This document shows, piece after piece, positions 20,652-33,117 of a stretch of 64,000 bases of DNA. Made by a program: the position numbers and the translations under genes. Source of the DNA: Malikia spinosa (GTDB lineage: Bacteria > Pseudomonadota > Gammaproteobacteria > Burkholderiales > Burkholderiaceae_C). The DNA is taken from positions 1-64,000 of the forward strand of contig NZ_PVLR01000007.1 of NCBI RefSeq assembly GCF_002980625.1. The letters are read 5' to 3'. The notes under the pieces are model-generated. The model was not told where the DNA came from. It saw nothing but the letters and a program-made list of their open reading frames with translations, and made no database searches. The first letter of the stretch is position 1, and each line of letters opens with the position of its first letter.

Positions 20652-21758
20652 TCAATCCTGCAGCTTGACGTAGCGTCCGTTCTGGATCGTCGTGAAGAAG
20701 GCCTGGCGTCGGGTGTCGCCGTTGGCATCAAAGGTGATGCTCTGCTGCAGCCCCTGGTAGGGGCCGCTGCGCAAGGCCGCCTGCTTGAGCGTTTCACCGC
20801 GCTTGCGGTTCTTGAGCGCGGTCAGCACCACGGTGGTCGCGTCATAGGCTGCCACGGTGCTGTAGCCCGGCTGGCGCTGGAAGCGCTTGTAGAAGGCATC
20901 GGCGAAATCCCGGTAACGCTCGGACTGATCGTCGCGGTCGTAGTTCTGCACGATCAGCAGGCCTTCGACCACCTCGCCGCCGAGCTCGACCAATTGCTCG
21001 GTCGCGGCCCATTCGGCGGCCGCGATCGGCAGCTTGGGCGCCTGCTTGCGCGCCTGCTGGGCCAGCCTGGCCACGTCGAGCGCGCCGGAAATGAAGACCA
21101 GGCTGTCGGGCTTGCTGGCCAGCATCTGGCTGATGACCTGACCAAAGTCGGTGCTGTCGCCGGATTCATAGGCAATCTCTGCCGCCAGGCTCTGGCCCGC
21201 CGCTTGTTCCGCCGCGCGGAATTCCTTGAGCCAGGAGGCCGTGAAGTTCAGGTTGCGGGTGTCGTAGGCCACTGCCGTGCGACGCAGGCCCTGGCTCATC
21301 AGGACGCTGGCGTAGTCCTCGGCATAGTCGCGCGTGGTCCGGTTGATGCGGAACAGGTTGTCATCCTTGCCGTAGAAGTCCATCGAGGTGATGGTCGGAC
21401 TGACCTGGAAGATGCCGTTCTGTGCCGTGATCGGGACGATGACCTTGGCCATGCCGCTGGTGAAGGGGCCGATCACCGCCTCGACCTTGGCCGCCACGAG
21501 CTCACGGGTCGACTGCTGCGCCGTCGCGGGGTTTTGCGCGTCATCCTTGGTCACCAGTTCGACCATCTGTCCTTCCCGGCCGCCCTGGCGATTGAACTGT
21601 TCCACCGCAAGGATCACGCCGTTCAGGCCGGACTGGCCGTTGTCGGAGTTGCGGTCCGTCAGGCCGCCGATGAAGCCGATCTTGATCGGCTCCTTCTGAC
21701 CACATCCCCCTAGTGCCAGGTTCAAGCCTATAGCTAATAAAATCATCGTCTTATTCAT
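20652..21758 (-). CDS. Type I periplasmic solute-binding lipoprotein (branched-chain amino acid type)
   Basis: 368 residues. A lipoprotein signal with lipobox LGGC (Cys near residue 19) is followed by KIGFIGGLTDRNSDNGQSGLNGV. The remainder has the Leu/Ile/Val-binding-protein fold: VIGPFTSGMAKVIVPITAQNGI, a second lobe, and a late AYDATTVVLTALKN. Such proteins usually feed ABC importers, but no permease or ATPase is next to it. Instead it is divergent from a hybrid kinase with a periplasmic domain, with only 18 bases between start codons. A role as the ligand-binding co-receptor of that kinase is therefore likely. The ligand is unknown. Confidence 0.85.
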   Translation of the reverse strand: MNKTMILLAIGLNLALGGCGQKEPIKIGFIGGLTDRNSDNGQSGLNGVILAVEQFNRQGGREGQMVELVTKDDAQNPATAQQSTRELVAAKVEAVIGPFTSGMAKVIVPITAQNGIFQVSPTITSMDFYGKDDNLFRINRTTRDYAEDYASVLMSQGLRRTAVAYDTRNLNFTASWLKEFRAAEQAAGQSLAAEIAYESGDSTDFGQVISQMLASKPDSLVFISGALDVARLAQQARKQAPKLPIAAAEWAATEQLVELGGEVVEGLLIVQNYDRDDQSERYRDFADAFYKRFQRQPGYSTVAAYDATTVVLTALKNRKRGETLKQAALRSGPYQGLQQSITFDANGDTRRQAFFTTIQNGRYVKLQD

Positions 21759-21776
21759 TAGGAAATTCTACCTAAA
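21759..21776. promoter_or_regulatory. 18-base divergent intergenic region with two ribosome-binding segments
   Basis: This is the whole gap between the binding-protein and kinase start codons. On the minus strand AGGTA lies about 10 bases before the lipoprotein ATG; on the plus strand AGGA overlaps the beginning of the other gene and lies 13 bases before the kinase ATG. The gap is too short for promoters. They must lie inside the opposite coding sequences, for example in the A/T-rich patch at about 21727-21757. Confidence 0.5.
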
Positions 21777-25118
<3,342 letters not shown>

Positions 25119-25190
25119 AGTCGTAGCGGTTCAGCAGCAGCAGGCCAGCGCCAGCCCGATGCCGGGTGCGGCGGGCTTACCATAGCGCCC

Positions 25191-25940
25191 ATGCATACCA
25201 CCGCTCTCGTCCTGTTCTCGGGCGGGCAGGATTCCACCACCTGCCTGGCCCATGCCCTGCAGCGCTATCAGCGCGTCGAAACCCTCGGCTTCCATTACGG
25301 CCAGCGCCACGCGGTCGAGATGGAGGCGCGCCTGTGCGTGCTGTCCGAGCTGCGGCGCCAGTTCCCGGCCTGGACCGAGCGGCTCGGCCAGGACCATGTG
25401 CTCGATGTCGGCGTGCTGGGCCAGGTCAGCGAGACTTCGCTGACGCGCGAGATGGCGTTCCAGATCGAGGCCAGCGGCCTGCCGAACACCTTCGTGCCGG
25501 GGCGCAACCTGGTGTTCCTGACACTGGCGGCGGCGCTGGCCTACCGCCGCGGCCTGCAGGTGATCGTGACCGGGGTCTGCGAGACCGATTTCTCGGGCTA
25601 CCCCGACTGCCGCGACGACACGATCAAGGCGCTGCAGGTCGCGCTCTCGCTCGGCCTGGACCGGCGCTTGCTGCTCGAGACGCCGCTGATGTGGATCGAC
25701 AAGGCTCAGACCTGGGCCCTGGCCGAGCAGCTCGGCGCGGATTCGGGCGTGGCCGGGGGCGGTCAGGCGCTGGTCGACCTGATCGTCGAGCACAGCCACA
25801 CCTGCTACCTCGGCGATCGCGAGCATCGCCACGACTGGGGCTGGGGCTGCGGCAGCTGTCCGGCCTGCGAGTTGCGCGCGCGCGGCTGGCAGCGCTGGCG
25901 CGCCGGTCTGTCGGACGGGATAGCCGGCCTGGCGAACTAG
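25191..25940 (+). CDS. queC: 7-cyano-7-deazaguanine synthase
   Basis: 249 residues. QueC converts 7-carboxy-7-deazaguanine to preQ0 with ATP and ammonia, in queuosine biosynthesis. The PP-loop motif [13 protein letters not shown] is at residues 7-19. The zinc site is in HTCYLG and [15 protein letters not shown] near the C-terminus, and a mid-protein [10 protein letters not shown] fits the family. Other que genes are not in the window. The upstream 72-base gap has no recognisable preQ1 riboswitch. It converges on the nucleotidase gene, with a hairpin between. Confidence 0.95.
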   Translation: MHTTALVLFSGGQDSTTCLAHALQRYQRVETLGFHYGQRHAVEMEARLCVLSELRRQFPAWTERLGQDHVLDVGVLGQVSETSLTREMAFQIEASGLPNTFVPGRNLVFLTLAAALAYRRGLQVIVTGVCETDFSGYPDCRDDTIKALQVALSLGLDRRLLLETPLMWIDKAQTWALAEQLGADSGVAGGGQALVDLIVEHSHTCYLGDREHRHDWGWGCGSCPACELRARGWQRWRAGLSDGIAGLAN

Positions 25941-25985
25941 TCCGGCTTACGGGCTGGCCCAGTTTCCCGGCAGCCGGTCAGAGCC

Positions 25986-26014
25986 AAAAAAGAAAGCCGG
26001 CATTGCCGGCTTTC
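25986..26014 (-). terminator. Strong rho-independent terminator for the nucleotidase gene
   Basis: GAAAGCCGGC (25992-26001) pairs perfectly with GCCGGCTTTC (26005-26014) around a 3-base loop. On the minus strand the stem is followed by six Ts (25991-25986). It sits 19 bases beyond the nucleotidase stop. The plus-strand side has no T-run, so it acts mainly for the minus-strand gene but may also help stop queC transcripts. Confidence 0.8.
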
Positions 26015-26032
26015 CTGCTGCTGAGTGCAGCC

Positions 26033-27922
26033 TCAGTTGGCCGACAGGGCGACGCCAGCCTTGCTGATCACCTGCTGGTGCGAGTAGTCGGCGCGGGCCG
26101 GGCGAGCGATGCTGCCCTTGGCCTTGACATAGTCAACGAAGCTCTGGGTGTAGAGCAGGTAGGTGTTGACATAGGCGCCGCTCTTGTAGAGCGTACCCAG
26201 CGTGGCATAACCGTCGCCGCCGGCCGCGACGAAGTCGTTGGTCACCAGCACATAGGTCTTGGTCTTGTCGATCGCGCTCCAGGCGCCGCTGGTCTTGTTG
26301 CGCACCTGCACATTGCTGAAGCGCTGGCCCTTGGCCTTGCTCAGGTCCAGGTCCCAGCGCAGGCCAGCCGCGTAGGGATGCGAGCCGGTCGAGCTGCTGG
26401 CGTCGTAGTTGGCCACGCCATCTTCCAGCGCGGCGATGATCTGCTCGCCCGTCAGGTTCATCTCGACCAGCACGTTGGTGAAGGGCAGCACGGTGAAGGC
26501 GGTGTTCATGCTGAGGTCGCCCGCAGGGATCGCGATGCGCACGCCGCCGGCGTTCTGCAGCGCGAAGTCGGCGCGCTTGCTGGCGTTCAGGAACGCCTCG
26601 GCCACGACCTGGGCCGCATCGCTGCCGCGCGCCAGGGTGTTGGCGCTTTCGCAGCCGGCCGTGGTGCCGCTGCGGTTGGTGCTTTCGCCCGGCATGCGGA
26701 CCAGGCAGAGCGCCTCGCTGGCGCTGCCGATCTTGATTGCCTTCTGTGCCGCGACCTGGTCGGAGTAGGTCTTGAGCGTGGCGGTCGCGCTGGCATCCAG
26801 CGCTGCTACCTGCACGTTGGGGCTGCTGGCCAGCTTGGCTACCAGGGCCTGGTTGTCCGCCGGGGCCATGGCTTGCCAGGCGCCTGCAGCGTCCTTGCGC
26901 TTGAAGCTGTCGCCGATCACGAGCTTGGCCTGGCCGCCGCAGCTCTGCACGCGCGCCTGGTCGTCGAACTTGACATTCATGAGGCCATAGGCCTTGGCAT
27001 ATTCCCAGGCCTGGCCGATGCAGACCGTCTCGCCGGACTTGTTCTGGACCTTGGTCGGGTAGCTGCCCGATGAAGCGGTCAGGCCGACGGCGCTGAAATC
27101 GCCCAGCAGGCTGTGCGAGTCGCCGCCGATGATCACGTCGACATCGGTCAGCTGCGGCGCAATCTTCTTGTCAGCCTCGTAGCCCAGGTGGGACAGCAGC
27201 ACGACATGGCGCACGCCCTGGGCGCGCAACTCGTCGATCGCCTTCTGGGCGGCAGTGGCCTCATCCTTGAACTCGGTGCTGGCCAGCGGGCGCGAGGAGT
27301 TGACGGTCTTGGCCGCGACCGTCAGGCCGACGATGCCGACGTCGACGCCGTCGATCTTCTTGATCAGGTAGGGCTTCAGATAGGCCTTGCCGCCAGCCGG
27401 TGCCAGCGCGGTGCCGGCCTTGGGCAGGATATTGGCCGAAACCGTGCTCATGCCGCAGTTGCCGCCGTTGAGCGGATCGGCCAGCTTGTCGAGCAGGGTC
27501 TTGAGCGCCTCGTCACCGTCGTCGAACTCGTGGTTGCCGGGCGTGAAGGCATCGAAGCAGATGCTGTTCATGAGCTTGGCGTCGGCCTCGCCCTTGAAGA
27601 AGGTGTAGTAGAGGGTGCCGGTGATGGCATCGCCGGCATGCAGCTTGAGCAGGTTGGGGGTGCCGGCGAGCGACTTGAAGACCGTGGTCTGGCGCGCGAA
27701 GCCGCCCAGATCGACCTGGGTGTCGACGCCGTCGAGCTTGAGGGTCTGGGCCGCGATCGGGTCGAGCTGCGAATGGTGGTCGTTGATGTGGGCGATGTTG
27801 ATGTCGATCGCCTTGTAGCTGATGTCATCGCTGCCGCAGGCGGCCAGGCCGAAGGTGAGGGCAGCCAGCGCCGCCATGGCTGCCGGACGCAGCGGGGTGA
27901 AATTGAAGTCGTTGCGTGACAT
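26033..27922 (-). CDS. UshA-like 5'-nucleotidase / metallophosphatase lipoprotein
   Basis: 629 residues. The signal ends in a lipobox GLAAC (Cys near 30) followed by GSDD. An N-terminal calcineurin-type metallophosphatase domain carries NIAHINDHHSQL, the GNHEFDDG metal motif, LLSHLGYEADK and IIGGDSH. A C-terminal 5'-nucleotidase domain has NAGGVRIAIPAGDLS and VLPFTNVLVEMNLTG. It probably hydrolyses extracellular or periplasmic nucleotides to release phosphate. Start MSRNDFNFTPL at 27922 is chosen because the signal peptide follows it; the open frame extends 11 codons upstream. It is divergent from a PhoD-type phosphatase, suggesting joint phosphate scavenging. Confidence 0.9.
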   Translation of the reverse strand: MSRNDFNFTPLRPAAMAALAALTFGLAACGSDDISYKAIDINIAHINDHHSQLDPIAAQTLKLDGVDTQVDLGGFARQTTVFKSLAGTPNLLKLHAGDAITGTLYYTFFKGEADAKLMNSICFDAFTPGNHEFDDGDEALKTLLDKLADPLNGGNCGMSTVSANILPKAGTALAPAGGKAYLKPYLIKKIDGVDVGIVGLTVAAKTVNSSRPLASTEFKDEATAAQKAIDELRAQGVRHVVLLSHLGYEADKKIAPQLTDVDVIIGGDSHSLLGDFSAVGLTASSGSYPTKVQNKSGETVCIGQAWEYAKAYGLMNVKFDDQARVQSCGGQAKLVIGDSFKRKDAAGAWQAMAPADNQALVAKLASSPNVQVAALDASATATLKTYSDQVAAQKAIKIGSASEALCLVRMPGESTNRSGTTAGCESANTLARGSDAAQVVAEAFLNASKRADFALQNAGGVRIAIPAGDLSMNTAFTVLPFTNVLVEMNLTGEQIIAALEDGVANYDASSSTGSHPYAAGLRWDLDLSKAKGQRFSNVQVRNKTSGAWSAIDKTKTYVLVTNDFVAAGGDGYATLGTLYKSGAYVNTYLLYTQSFVDYVKAKGSIARPARADYSHQQVISKAGVALSAN

Positions 27923-28114
27923 GGTCAGATATCCAATTGAAAACAGATGGCACAAAGCCTAACGCTGGCATGTGACGGAACGATTAATTCTTCGTGGCAG
28001 GCCATGGCGGCTGGTCCGGGCTGTCCTTGTCCATCCTGATGAAGATTGCGCCTTCAACATGTTTTCACAAACAGCGTCTAAGGTGAAGCAAGCTTTCACT
28101 TCCTTACCGAGCCC

Positions 28115-29806
28115 ATGAACCCGATCCATCGCCGCGATTTCGTCATCCGTCTGTCCACCGTTGCGGCCGCCCTGTCGGCCGGCGCCGTCCTGAGCGCCTG
28201 CGGTGGTGATGATGCTGTGCCTCAGTTCCTCTATGGCGTCGCCAGCGGCGATCCGTTGGCTGACCGCGTGATCCTCTGGACCCATGCGCGCTATCCCGAC
28301 AGCGATGTCGCGGTCGATTTGAACTGGGAGGTTGCGAGCGACAACGGCTTTGCCAGCATCGTCAAGAGCGGGACCGTGACGGCGACTGCCGCGACCGGCT
28401 TCACCGCCAAGGTCGATGCGAGCGGACTGGCCGCCAACACCGAGTATTTCTACCGCTTCCGCCAGGGCCAGCATGCCTCCGCGGTCGGTCGGGCCCGCAC
28501 CCTGCCGACCGGTTCGGTCAGCGAGGTCAGGCTGGCGGTGCTGTCCTGCGCCAATTACCCGGCGGGCTTCTTCAACGTCTATGCCGAGGTGGCCAAGTCC
28601 GACGCGCAGTTCGCGCTGCACCTGGGTGACTACATCTACGAATACGCGGCCGGCGGCTACGCCTCCGCGAACGCGGACAAGCTTGGCCGCGTGGTGCAAC
28701 CTGTCACCGAGCTGCTGACGCTGGCCGACTACCGCCTGCGCCATGCCCAGTACCGCAGCGACCCGGACGCCAAGGATCTGCACGCGCGCCTGCCGATGAT
28801 CGCGGTCTGGGACGATCACGAGATCGCCAACGACACCTACCAGGACGGCGCCGAGAACCACGATCCGGCCAAGGAAGGCAGCTTTGCCGCCCGCCGTGCG
28901 GCGGCGCTGCAGGCCTGGCATGAATGGATGCCGGTGCGCAGCGGTGCCGACCAGGGACAGATCTACCGCAGCTTCGACTTCGGCAACCTGCTGTCGCTGC
29001 ACATGCTCGACACCCGTCTGGTCGGGCGCGACCAGCAGGTCACGATCGAGCAGCTGCTCAACCCGGCGACCCAGGCCAGCGCGCTGGCTGCGCTGTCATC
29101 GCCCACGCGCCAGCTGCTGGGCCAGACCCAGCTGCAATGGCTGCAGGGCCAGATGAGCGCTTCGAAGGCCAGCTGGCAGGTGCTGGGCCAGCAGGTGCTG
29201 ATGGCGCGCATGACGGTGCCGCTGTCGATCCTGAATGCCTTGAACCCGGCCAATACCTCGCCGACTGCCGTGGCGGACGGTGCCAAGGCGGTGACCGACT
29301 ATCTGACGGCCAAGGCGACGCCGGTCGCCGCGCGCACCCCGGCGCAGCAGGCGCTGCTGAATCCGGCCATCAACCCCGAGCTCGGCTACAACCTCGACGC
29401 CTGGGACGGTTATCCGGCCGCGCGCGAATATGTGCTCGGCACCGCGGCCCAGCTCGGCAAGAAGCTGGTCGTGCTGGCCGGCGACACCCACAACGCCTGG
29501 CACAGCAGCCTGACGCTGATGGACGGCCGCAAGGTCGGCGAGGAGTTCGCGACCTCGAGCGTGAGCTCGCCGGGGCTGGAGAACTATCTGGCCGCCTTGC
29601 CGCCGGAGCAGGTCAAGTTCATCTTCGAGAACGTGATCGACGACCTCGACTGGATGGACCCCAAGCGGCGCGGCTTCCTCAAGATGACCTTCACGGCCAG
29701 CGCGGCCAAGGGCGAATGGGTGTTTGTCGACCGGATTGACAGCCGCAGCTATGCCGTCGATGCGGCGGCTGGCAAGACCCTGGTCTACCAGCCTGGTCTG
29801 GGCTGA
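28115..29806 (+). CDS. phoD: PhoD-like alkaline phosphatase, Tat-exported lipoprotein
   Basis: 563 residues. A twin-arginine signal (HRRDFVIRLS) runs into a lipobox LSAC, so it is probably exported folded by Tat and lipid-anchored. An N-terminal Ig-like PhoD_N domain (about 35-140, GVASGDPLADRVILWTH) precedes the phosphatase domain. That domain has HLGDYIYEY, AVWDDHEIANDTY and VVLAGDTHNAWHSS, the metal and active-site motifs of PhoD-type phosphodiesterase/phosphomonoesterases, which use calcium and iron. It is divergent from a nucleotidase lipoprotein across 192 bases. I looked for a Pho box there and found no convincing CTGTCAT repeat. Confidence 0.92.
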   Translation: MNPIHRRDFVIRLSTVAAALSAGAVLSACGGDDAVPQFLYGVASGDPLADRVILWTHARYPDSDVAVDLNWEVASDNGFASIVKSGTVTATAATGFTAKVDASGLAANTEYFYRFRQGQHASAVGRARTLPTGSVSEVRLAVLSCANYPAGFFNVYAEVAKSDAQFALHLGDYIYEYAAGGYASANADKLGRVVQPVTELLTLADYRLRHAQYRSDPDAKDLHARLPMIAVWDDHEIANDTYQDGAENHDPAKEGSFAARRAAALQAWHEWMPVRSGADQGQIYRSFDFGNLLSLHMLDTRLVGRDQQVTIEQLLNPATQASALAALSSPTRQLLGQTQLQWLQGQMSASKASWQVLGQQVLMARMTVPLSILNALNPANTSPTAVADGAKAVTDYLTAKATPVAARTPAQQALLNPAINPELGYNLDAWDGYPAAREYVLGTAAQLGKKLVVLAGDTHNAWHSSLTLMDGRKVGEEFATSSVSSPGLENYLAALPPEQVKFIFENVIDDLDWMDPKRRGFLKMTFTASAAKGEWVFVDRIDSRSYAVDAAAGKTLVYQPGLG

Positions 29807-29814
29807 TGAGTCGG

Positions 29815-29859
29815 GCAGGGCTTGACTGGCGAGCCGCGGTGTCGCCACACAGGCCCTGC
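29815..29859 (+). terminator. Possible hairpin after phoD
   Basis: GCAGGGC (29815-29821) can pair with GCCCTGC (29853-29859), enclosing a nested GGCGA/TCGCC stem (29828-29832 and 29842-29846). There is no T-run. It lies just past the phoD stop and upstream of the arsenic operon promoter region, so it may be a weak terminator. Confidence 0.25.
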
Positions 29860-29898
29860 TGCCGGCAGACATCGGCTTGTCACAGTTCTTTGCAATAA

Positions 29899-29914
29899 TT
29901 CAATAAATATTGAA
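29899..29914 (+). promoter_or_regulatory. Putative ArsR operator palindrome
   Basis: TTCAATAAATATTGAA: inverted half-sites TTCAAT and ATTGAA separated by 4 A/T bases. The palindrome lies 27 bases before the first gene of the arsenic operon. ArsR/SmtB repressors bind A/T-rich TTCAA...TTGAA palindromes overlapping promoters. A TTGTCA hexamer at 29877-29882 could be the -35 element, which places the palindrome at or over the -10 region. No similar site was noticed elsewhere in the island. Confidence 0.55.
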
Positions 29915-29941
29915 GCATCTGCATTACACAAGGGGCAAGCG

Positions 29942-30985
29942 ATGAAAGTGGGTATCAATGGCATGGGCCGCATCGGCCGTCTGGCGCTGCGCGCCGCCTT
30001 CGGCGCCGCCGAGCGTCAGTCGGACGATCCGCGCGCCGGCAACCGGCTCGAGGTCGTGCACCTCAATGAACTGAAAGGCGGTGCCGCCGCCACCGCCCAC
30101 CTGCTGGCTTTCGACACGGTGCAGGGCAAGTGGCGTGCCGACATCGAGGCCGAGGGCGATGACATCATCCGCATCGGCGAGCGCAAACTGTCGTTCAGCA
30201 GCCATGCCAATCCGGCCGACATTCCCTGGGGCGAGCTCGGGGTCGAGGTGGTGCTGGAATGCACCGGCAAGTTCCTGACGCCCGAAACCATCCAGGGCCA
30301 CCTGGACCGTGGCGCCAAGCGCGTGATCGTCGCGGCCCCGGTCAAGACCGGCGGCGTGCTCAACATCGTGGTCGGCATCAACGAAGGCCAGTACGACCCG
30401 GCGCGCGACCGGATCGTGACGGCGGCCTCCTGCACCACCAACTGCCTGGCGCCGGTGGTGAAAGTCATCCACGAGAACATCGGCATCCGGCACGGCCAGA
30501 TCACCACCATCCACGACCCGACCAACACCAACCTGGTGGTCGATGCGCCGCACAAGGACCTGCGCCGTGCCCGCAGCGCGATGGCCAGCCTGGCGCCGAC
30601 GACGACCGGCAGCGCGAGCGCGATCGCGCTGATCTACCCCGAGCTCAAGGGCAAGCTCAACGGCCACGCGGTGCGCGCGCCGGTGCTCAATGCCTCGCTG
30701 ACCGACTGCGTGTTCGAGCTCAAGCGCGAAACGACAGCCGAGGAGGTCAACGCGCTGTTCAAGGCCGCCGCCGAGGGCGAGCTGGCCGGCATCCTGGGCT
30801 ACGAGGAAAAGCCCTTGGTCAGCGCCGACTATGCGCGCGACACCCGCAGCTCCATCATCGATGCGCTGTCGACCCTGGTGACCGACGGCACCCTGCTCAA
30901 GGTCTATGCCTGGTACGACAACGAGATGGGTTACGCCTGCCGCATGGTGGATCTGGCCTGCCACATGGAACAGGTCGGCATCTGA
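29942..30985 (+). CDS. gap: ArsJ-associated glyceraldehyde-3-phosphate dehydrogenase
   Basis: 347 residues with an N-terminal Rossmann motif [15 protein letters not shown] and the catalytic cysteine C164 in [15 protein letters not shown]. The [16 protein letters not shown]-terminal segment is typical. In known arsJ operons this GAPDH adds arsenate instead of phosphate to glyceraldehyde-3-phosphate, making the unstable 1-arseno-3-phosphoglycerate, which ArsJ exports. Position directly upstream of arsJ (one base gap) supports this specialised role over housekeeping glycolysis. ATG at 29942 matches GAPDH N-termini and follows AAGGGGCAAG. Confidence 0.93.
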   Translation: MKVGINGMGRIGRLALRAAFGAAERQSDDPRAGNRLEVVHLNELKGGAAATAHLLAFDTVQGKWRADIEAEGDDIIRIGERKLSFSSHANPADIPWGELGVEVVLECTGKFLTPETIQGHLDRGAKRVIVAAPVKTGGVLNIVVGINEGQYDPARDRIVTAASCTTNCLAPVVKVIHENIGIRHGQITTIHDPTNTNLVVDAPHKDLRRARSAMASLAPTTTGSASAIALIYPELKGKLNGHAVRAPVLNASLTDCVFELKRETTAEEVNALFKAAAEGELAGILGYEEKPLVSADYARDTRSSIIDALSTLVTDGTLLKVYAWYDNEMGYACRMVDLACHMEQVGI

Positions 30986-30986
30986 G

Positions 30987-32225
30987 ATGAGTGCCGCGCG
31001 CAATTACGCCATCGTCACCGCGGCCTACTGGGGCTTCACGCTGACCGATGGCGCCCTGCGGATGCTGGTGCTGCTGCATTTCTACCGCCTAGGCTATTCG
31101 TCGGTCACGCTGGCCTTCCTGTTCCTGCTCTACGAAGCGGCCGGCATCCTGGCGAACCTGATCGGCGGCTGGCTCGCGACCCGCTACGGCATCACCCGCA
31201 TGCTGACGGTGGGCCTGGTGACGCAGATCACGGGCTTTACCTTGCTGTCGCTGCTCGACCCAGGCTGGACCGCTGCCATGTCGGTGGCCTGGGTGGTGGC
31301 GTCGCAGGGCATCTGCGGCGTGGCCAAGGACCTGACCAAGACCTCTGCCAAGTCGGCGATCAAGGTCACGCAGGCCCAGGCCAAGGAGCAGGGCGCCGGC
31401 CAGCTGTTCAAGTGGGTGGCCTGGTTCACCGGCAGCAAGAACGCGATGAAGGGCATCGGCTTCTTCCTGGGCGGCCTGCTGCTGCAGACGCTGGGCTTCC
31501 AGGCTTCGCTGTGGGCGATGGCAGGGCTGCTGGCGCTGGTGTTGCTGGGCGTGGCGACCTCGCTGCCGACCATGATGGGCAAGAGCAAGGCGTCGAAGTC
31601 GGCCAAGGAGCTGTTCGCCAAGAATGCCGGCATCAATGCGCTGGCTGCCGCGCGCGTGGTGCTGTTCGGTGCGCGCGATGTCTGGTTCGTGGTCGGCCTG
31701 CCAGTGTTCCTGTATTCGGTCGGCTGGAACTTCACGATGGTCGGCACCTTCCTGGCGGCCTGGACCATCGGCTACGGCCTGGTGCAGGCGGCGGCGCCCG
31801 GCATCGTCAAGCGCAGTGCCGACGGCCTGAGCCGCGAGGTGCCGGCCGCGCGCCTCTGGTCGGCCTTGCTGGCGCTGGTCACGATCGGGCTGGCGGCTGC
31901 GGTCGCGCTCGACCTGCCGAACCTGGAATGGGTCGTGGTCGGTGGCCTGGGCCTGTTCGGCTTTGCCTTCGCCATCAATTCCTCGGTCCATTCCTACCTG
32001 ATCCTGGCCTATGCCGGCAGCGAGAAGGCGGCCGAGGATGTCGGCTTCTACTACGCCGCCAATGCGCTGGGTCGCTTCATCGGCACGCTGCTGTCGGGCC
32101 TGCTGTATCAGTGGGGCGGGCTGCTGTACGCGCTGGTCGGTTCGGCGCTGATGCTGGTCCTGTGCTGGCTGGTGACGCTGGGCCTGCCGACTGTCCGCGC
32201 CCAGGCGCCAGGAGTGGCCGCATGA
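30987..32225 (+). CDS. arsJ: Organoarsenical efflux MFS transporter ArsJ
   Basis: 412 residues with about 11-12 transmembrane segments of the major facilitator fold. The N-terminal NYAIVTAAYWGFTLTDGALRM and the GVAKDLTKTSAKSAIKV loop are characteristic of ArsJ. It exports 1-arseno-3-phosphoglycerate, which decays to arsenate outside the cell, so with the preceding GAPDH it gives arsenate resistance without reduction. Its stop overlaps the arsR start (ATGA), indicating translational coupling. Confidence 0.93.
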   Translation: MSAARNYAIVTAAYWGFTLTDGALRMLVLLHFYRLGYSSVTLAFLFLLYEAAGILANLIGGWLATRYGITRMLTVGLVTQITGFTLLSLLDPGWTAAMSVAWVVASQGICGVAKDLTKTSAKSAIKVTQAQAKEQGAGQLFKWVAWFTGSKNAMKGIGFFLGGLLLQTLGFQASLWAMAGLLALVLLGVATSLPTMMGKSKASKSAKELFAKNAGINALAAARVVLFGARDVWFVVGLPVFLYSVGWNFTMVGTFLAAWTIGYGLVQAAAPGIVKRSADGLSREVPAARLWSALLALVTIGLAAAVALDLPNLEWVVVGGLGLFGFAFAINSSVHSYLILAYAGSEKAAEDVGFYYAANALGRFIGTLLSGLLYQWGGLLYALVGSALMLVLCWLVTLGLPTVRAQAPGVAA

Positions 32226-32551
32226 ACGACACCGAAGTGGTCAAGGCGCTGGCCGCGCTGGCGCAGGAGTCGCGCCTGCGCCTGTTCCGGCTGCTGGTGG
32301 TGGCCGGGCCCGGGGGCGCGACGCCGTCCCGCATGGGCGAAGCGCTGGGCATTGCGCCGACATCGATCTCCTTTCACATGAAGGAGCTGCTCAACGCCGG
32401 CCTGGTGAGCCAGGTGCGCGACGGCCGCCACATCATCTACCGCGCGCAGGTCGAGTCCATGAACGAATTGCTGGGTTTCCTGACTGCCAATTGCTGTGGC
32501 GGCGAACCCTGCCTGAATATCCCCATCCCTGTGCAATGCACCACCTGTTGA
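32222..32551 (+). CDS. arsR: ArsR family arsenic-responsive repressor
   Basis: 109 residues with a winged helix-turn-helix (about 10-78; recognition helix region TSISFHMKELLNAGLV). The C-terminal segment has cysteines C91, C92, C97, C106 and C109. The CCGGEPC cluster (91-97) resembles the arsenite site described for Acidithiobacillus ferrooxidans ArsR (adjacent pair plus a third Cys), though the spacing is one residue shorter. It lacks the alpha-3 CVC motif of plasmid ArsR. It is expected to repress the operon via the palindrome at 29899-29914. Start overlaps arsJ by four bases. Confidence 0.93.
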   Translation: MNDTEVVKALAALAQESRLRLFRLLVVAGPGGATPSRMGEALGIAPTSISFHMKELLNAGLVSQVRDGRHIIYRAQVESMNELLGFLTANCCGGEPCLNIPIPVQCTTC

Positions 32552-32561
32552 AAGCCTGACC

Positions 32562-33056
32562 ATGACTCCCCGTACCTTCAATGTCCTGTTCCTCTGCACC
32601 GGCAACTCGGCGCGCAGCATCATGGCCGAATCCATCCTGCGCCTGCAGGGCATGGGCCGCTTCCAGGCTTACAGTGCCGGCAGCCAGCCGGCCGGCCAGG
32701 TCCATCCCTATGCGATCGAGCTGCTGCAGCGCAATCACTACCCCCTGGAGAACCTGCGCAGCAAGAACTGGGACGAGTTCGCCGCTGCGGATGCGCCCAG
32801 GATGGACTTCGTGCTGACCGTCTGCGACAGCGCCAAGGCCGAGCTCTGCCCGGTCTGGCCGGGCCAGCCGATGTCGGCGCATTGGGGCGTGCCCGATCCG
32901 GTAGCCGTTGAAGGCGACGAAATCACCCGGCGCAAGGCTTTCTCCGATGCCTTCCTGGTGCTGAACCGTCGCATCTCGCTGCTGGCCAATCTGTCCTTCG
33001 ACAAGCTCAGCCGCTTGTCGCTGCAGACTGAACTGGAGCGTATCGGTCAGGCCTGA
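32562..33056 (+). CDS. arsC: Arsenate reductase, low-molecular-weight phosphatase (thioredoxin-type)
   Basis: 164 residues. The phosphatase-like loop CTGNSARS begins at C12, and a second pair of cysteines lies in TVCDSAKAELC. Together they form the three-cysteine relay of thioredoxin- or mycothiol-type ArsC families. It reduces arsenate to arsenite for export by Acr3. The C-terminal part (about 115-164) is helical. It follows arsR by 10 bases. A second, unrelated arsenate reductase domain is encoded two genes downstream. Confidence 0.93.
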   Translation: MTPRTFNVLFLCTGNSARSIMAESILRLQGMGRFQAYSAGSQPAGQVHPYAIELLQRNHYPLENLRSKNWDEFAAADAPRMDFVLTVCDSAKAELCPVWPGQPMSAHWGVPDPVAVEGDEITRRKAFSDAFLVLNRRISLLANLSFDKLSRLSLQTELERIGQA

Positions 33057-33117
33057 AACGACCAGGTCTGAGACCACGAGGCCTGGGCTCGCATGAGTCC
33101 AGGCTTTCGACTTTTGC

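Noticed and set aside
25119-25190. preQ1 riboswitch before queC
   Set aside because: The 72-base leader is GC-rich and lacks the small H-type pseudoknot pattern with an A-rich tail. Nothing in it resembles a preQ1 aptamer.
27923-28114. Pho box between the nucleotidase and PhoD genes
   Set aside because: Only partial CTGTC-like pieces occur and none forms the CTGTCAT-N4-CTGTCAT direct repeat. Left as unproven.
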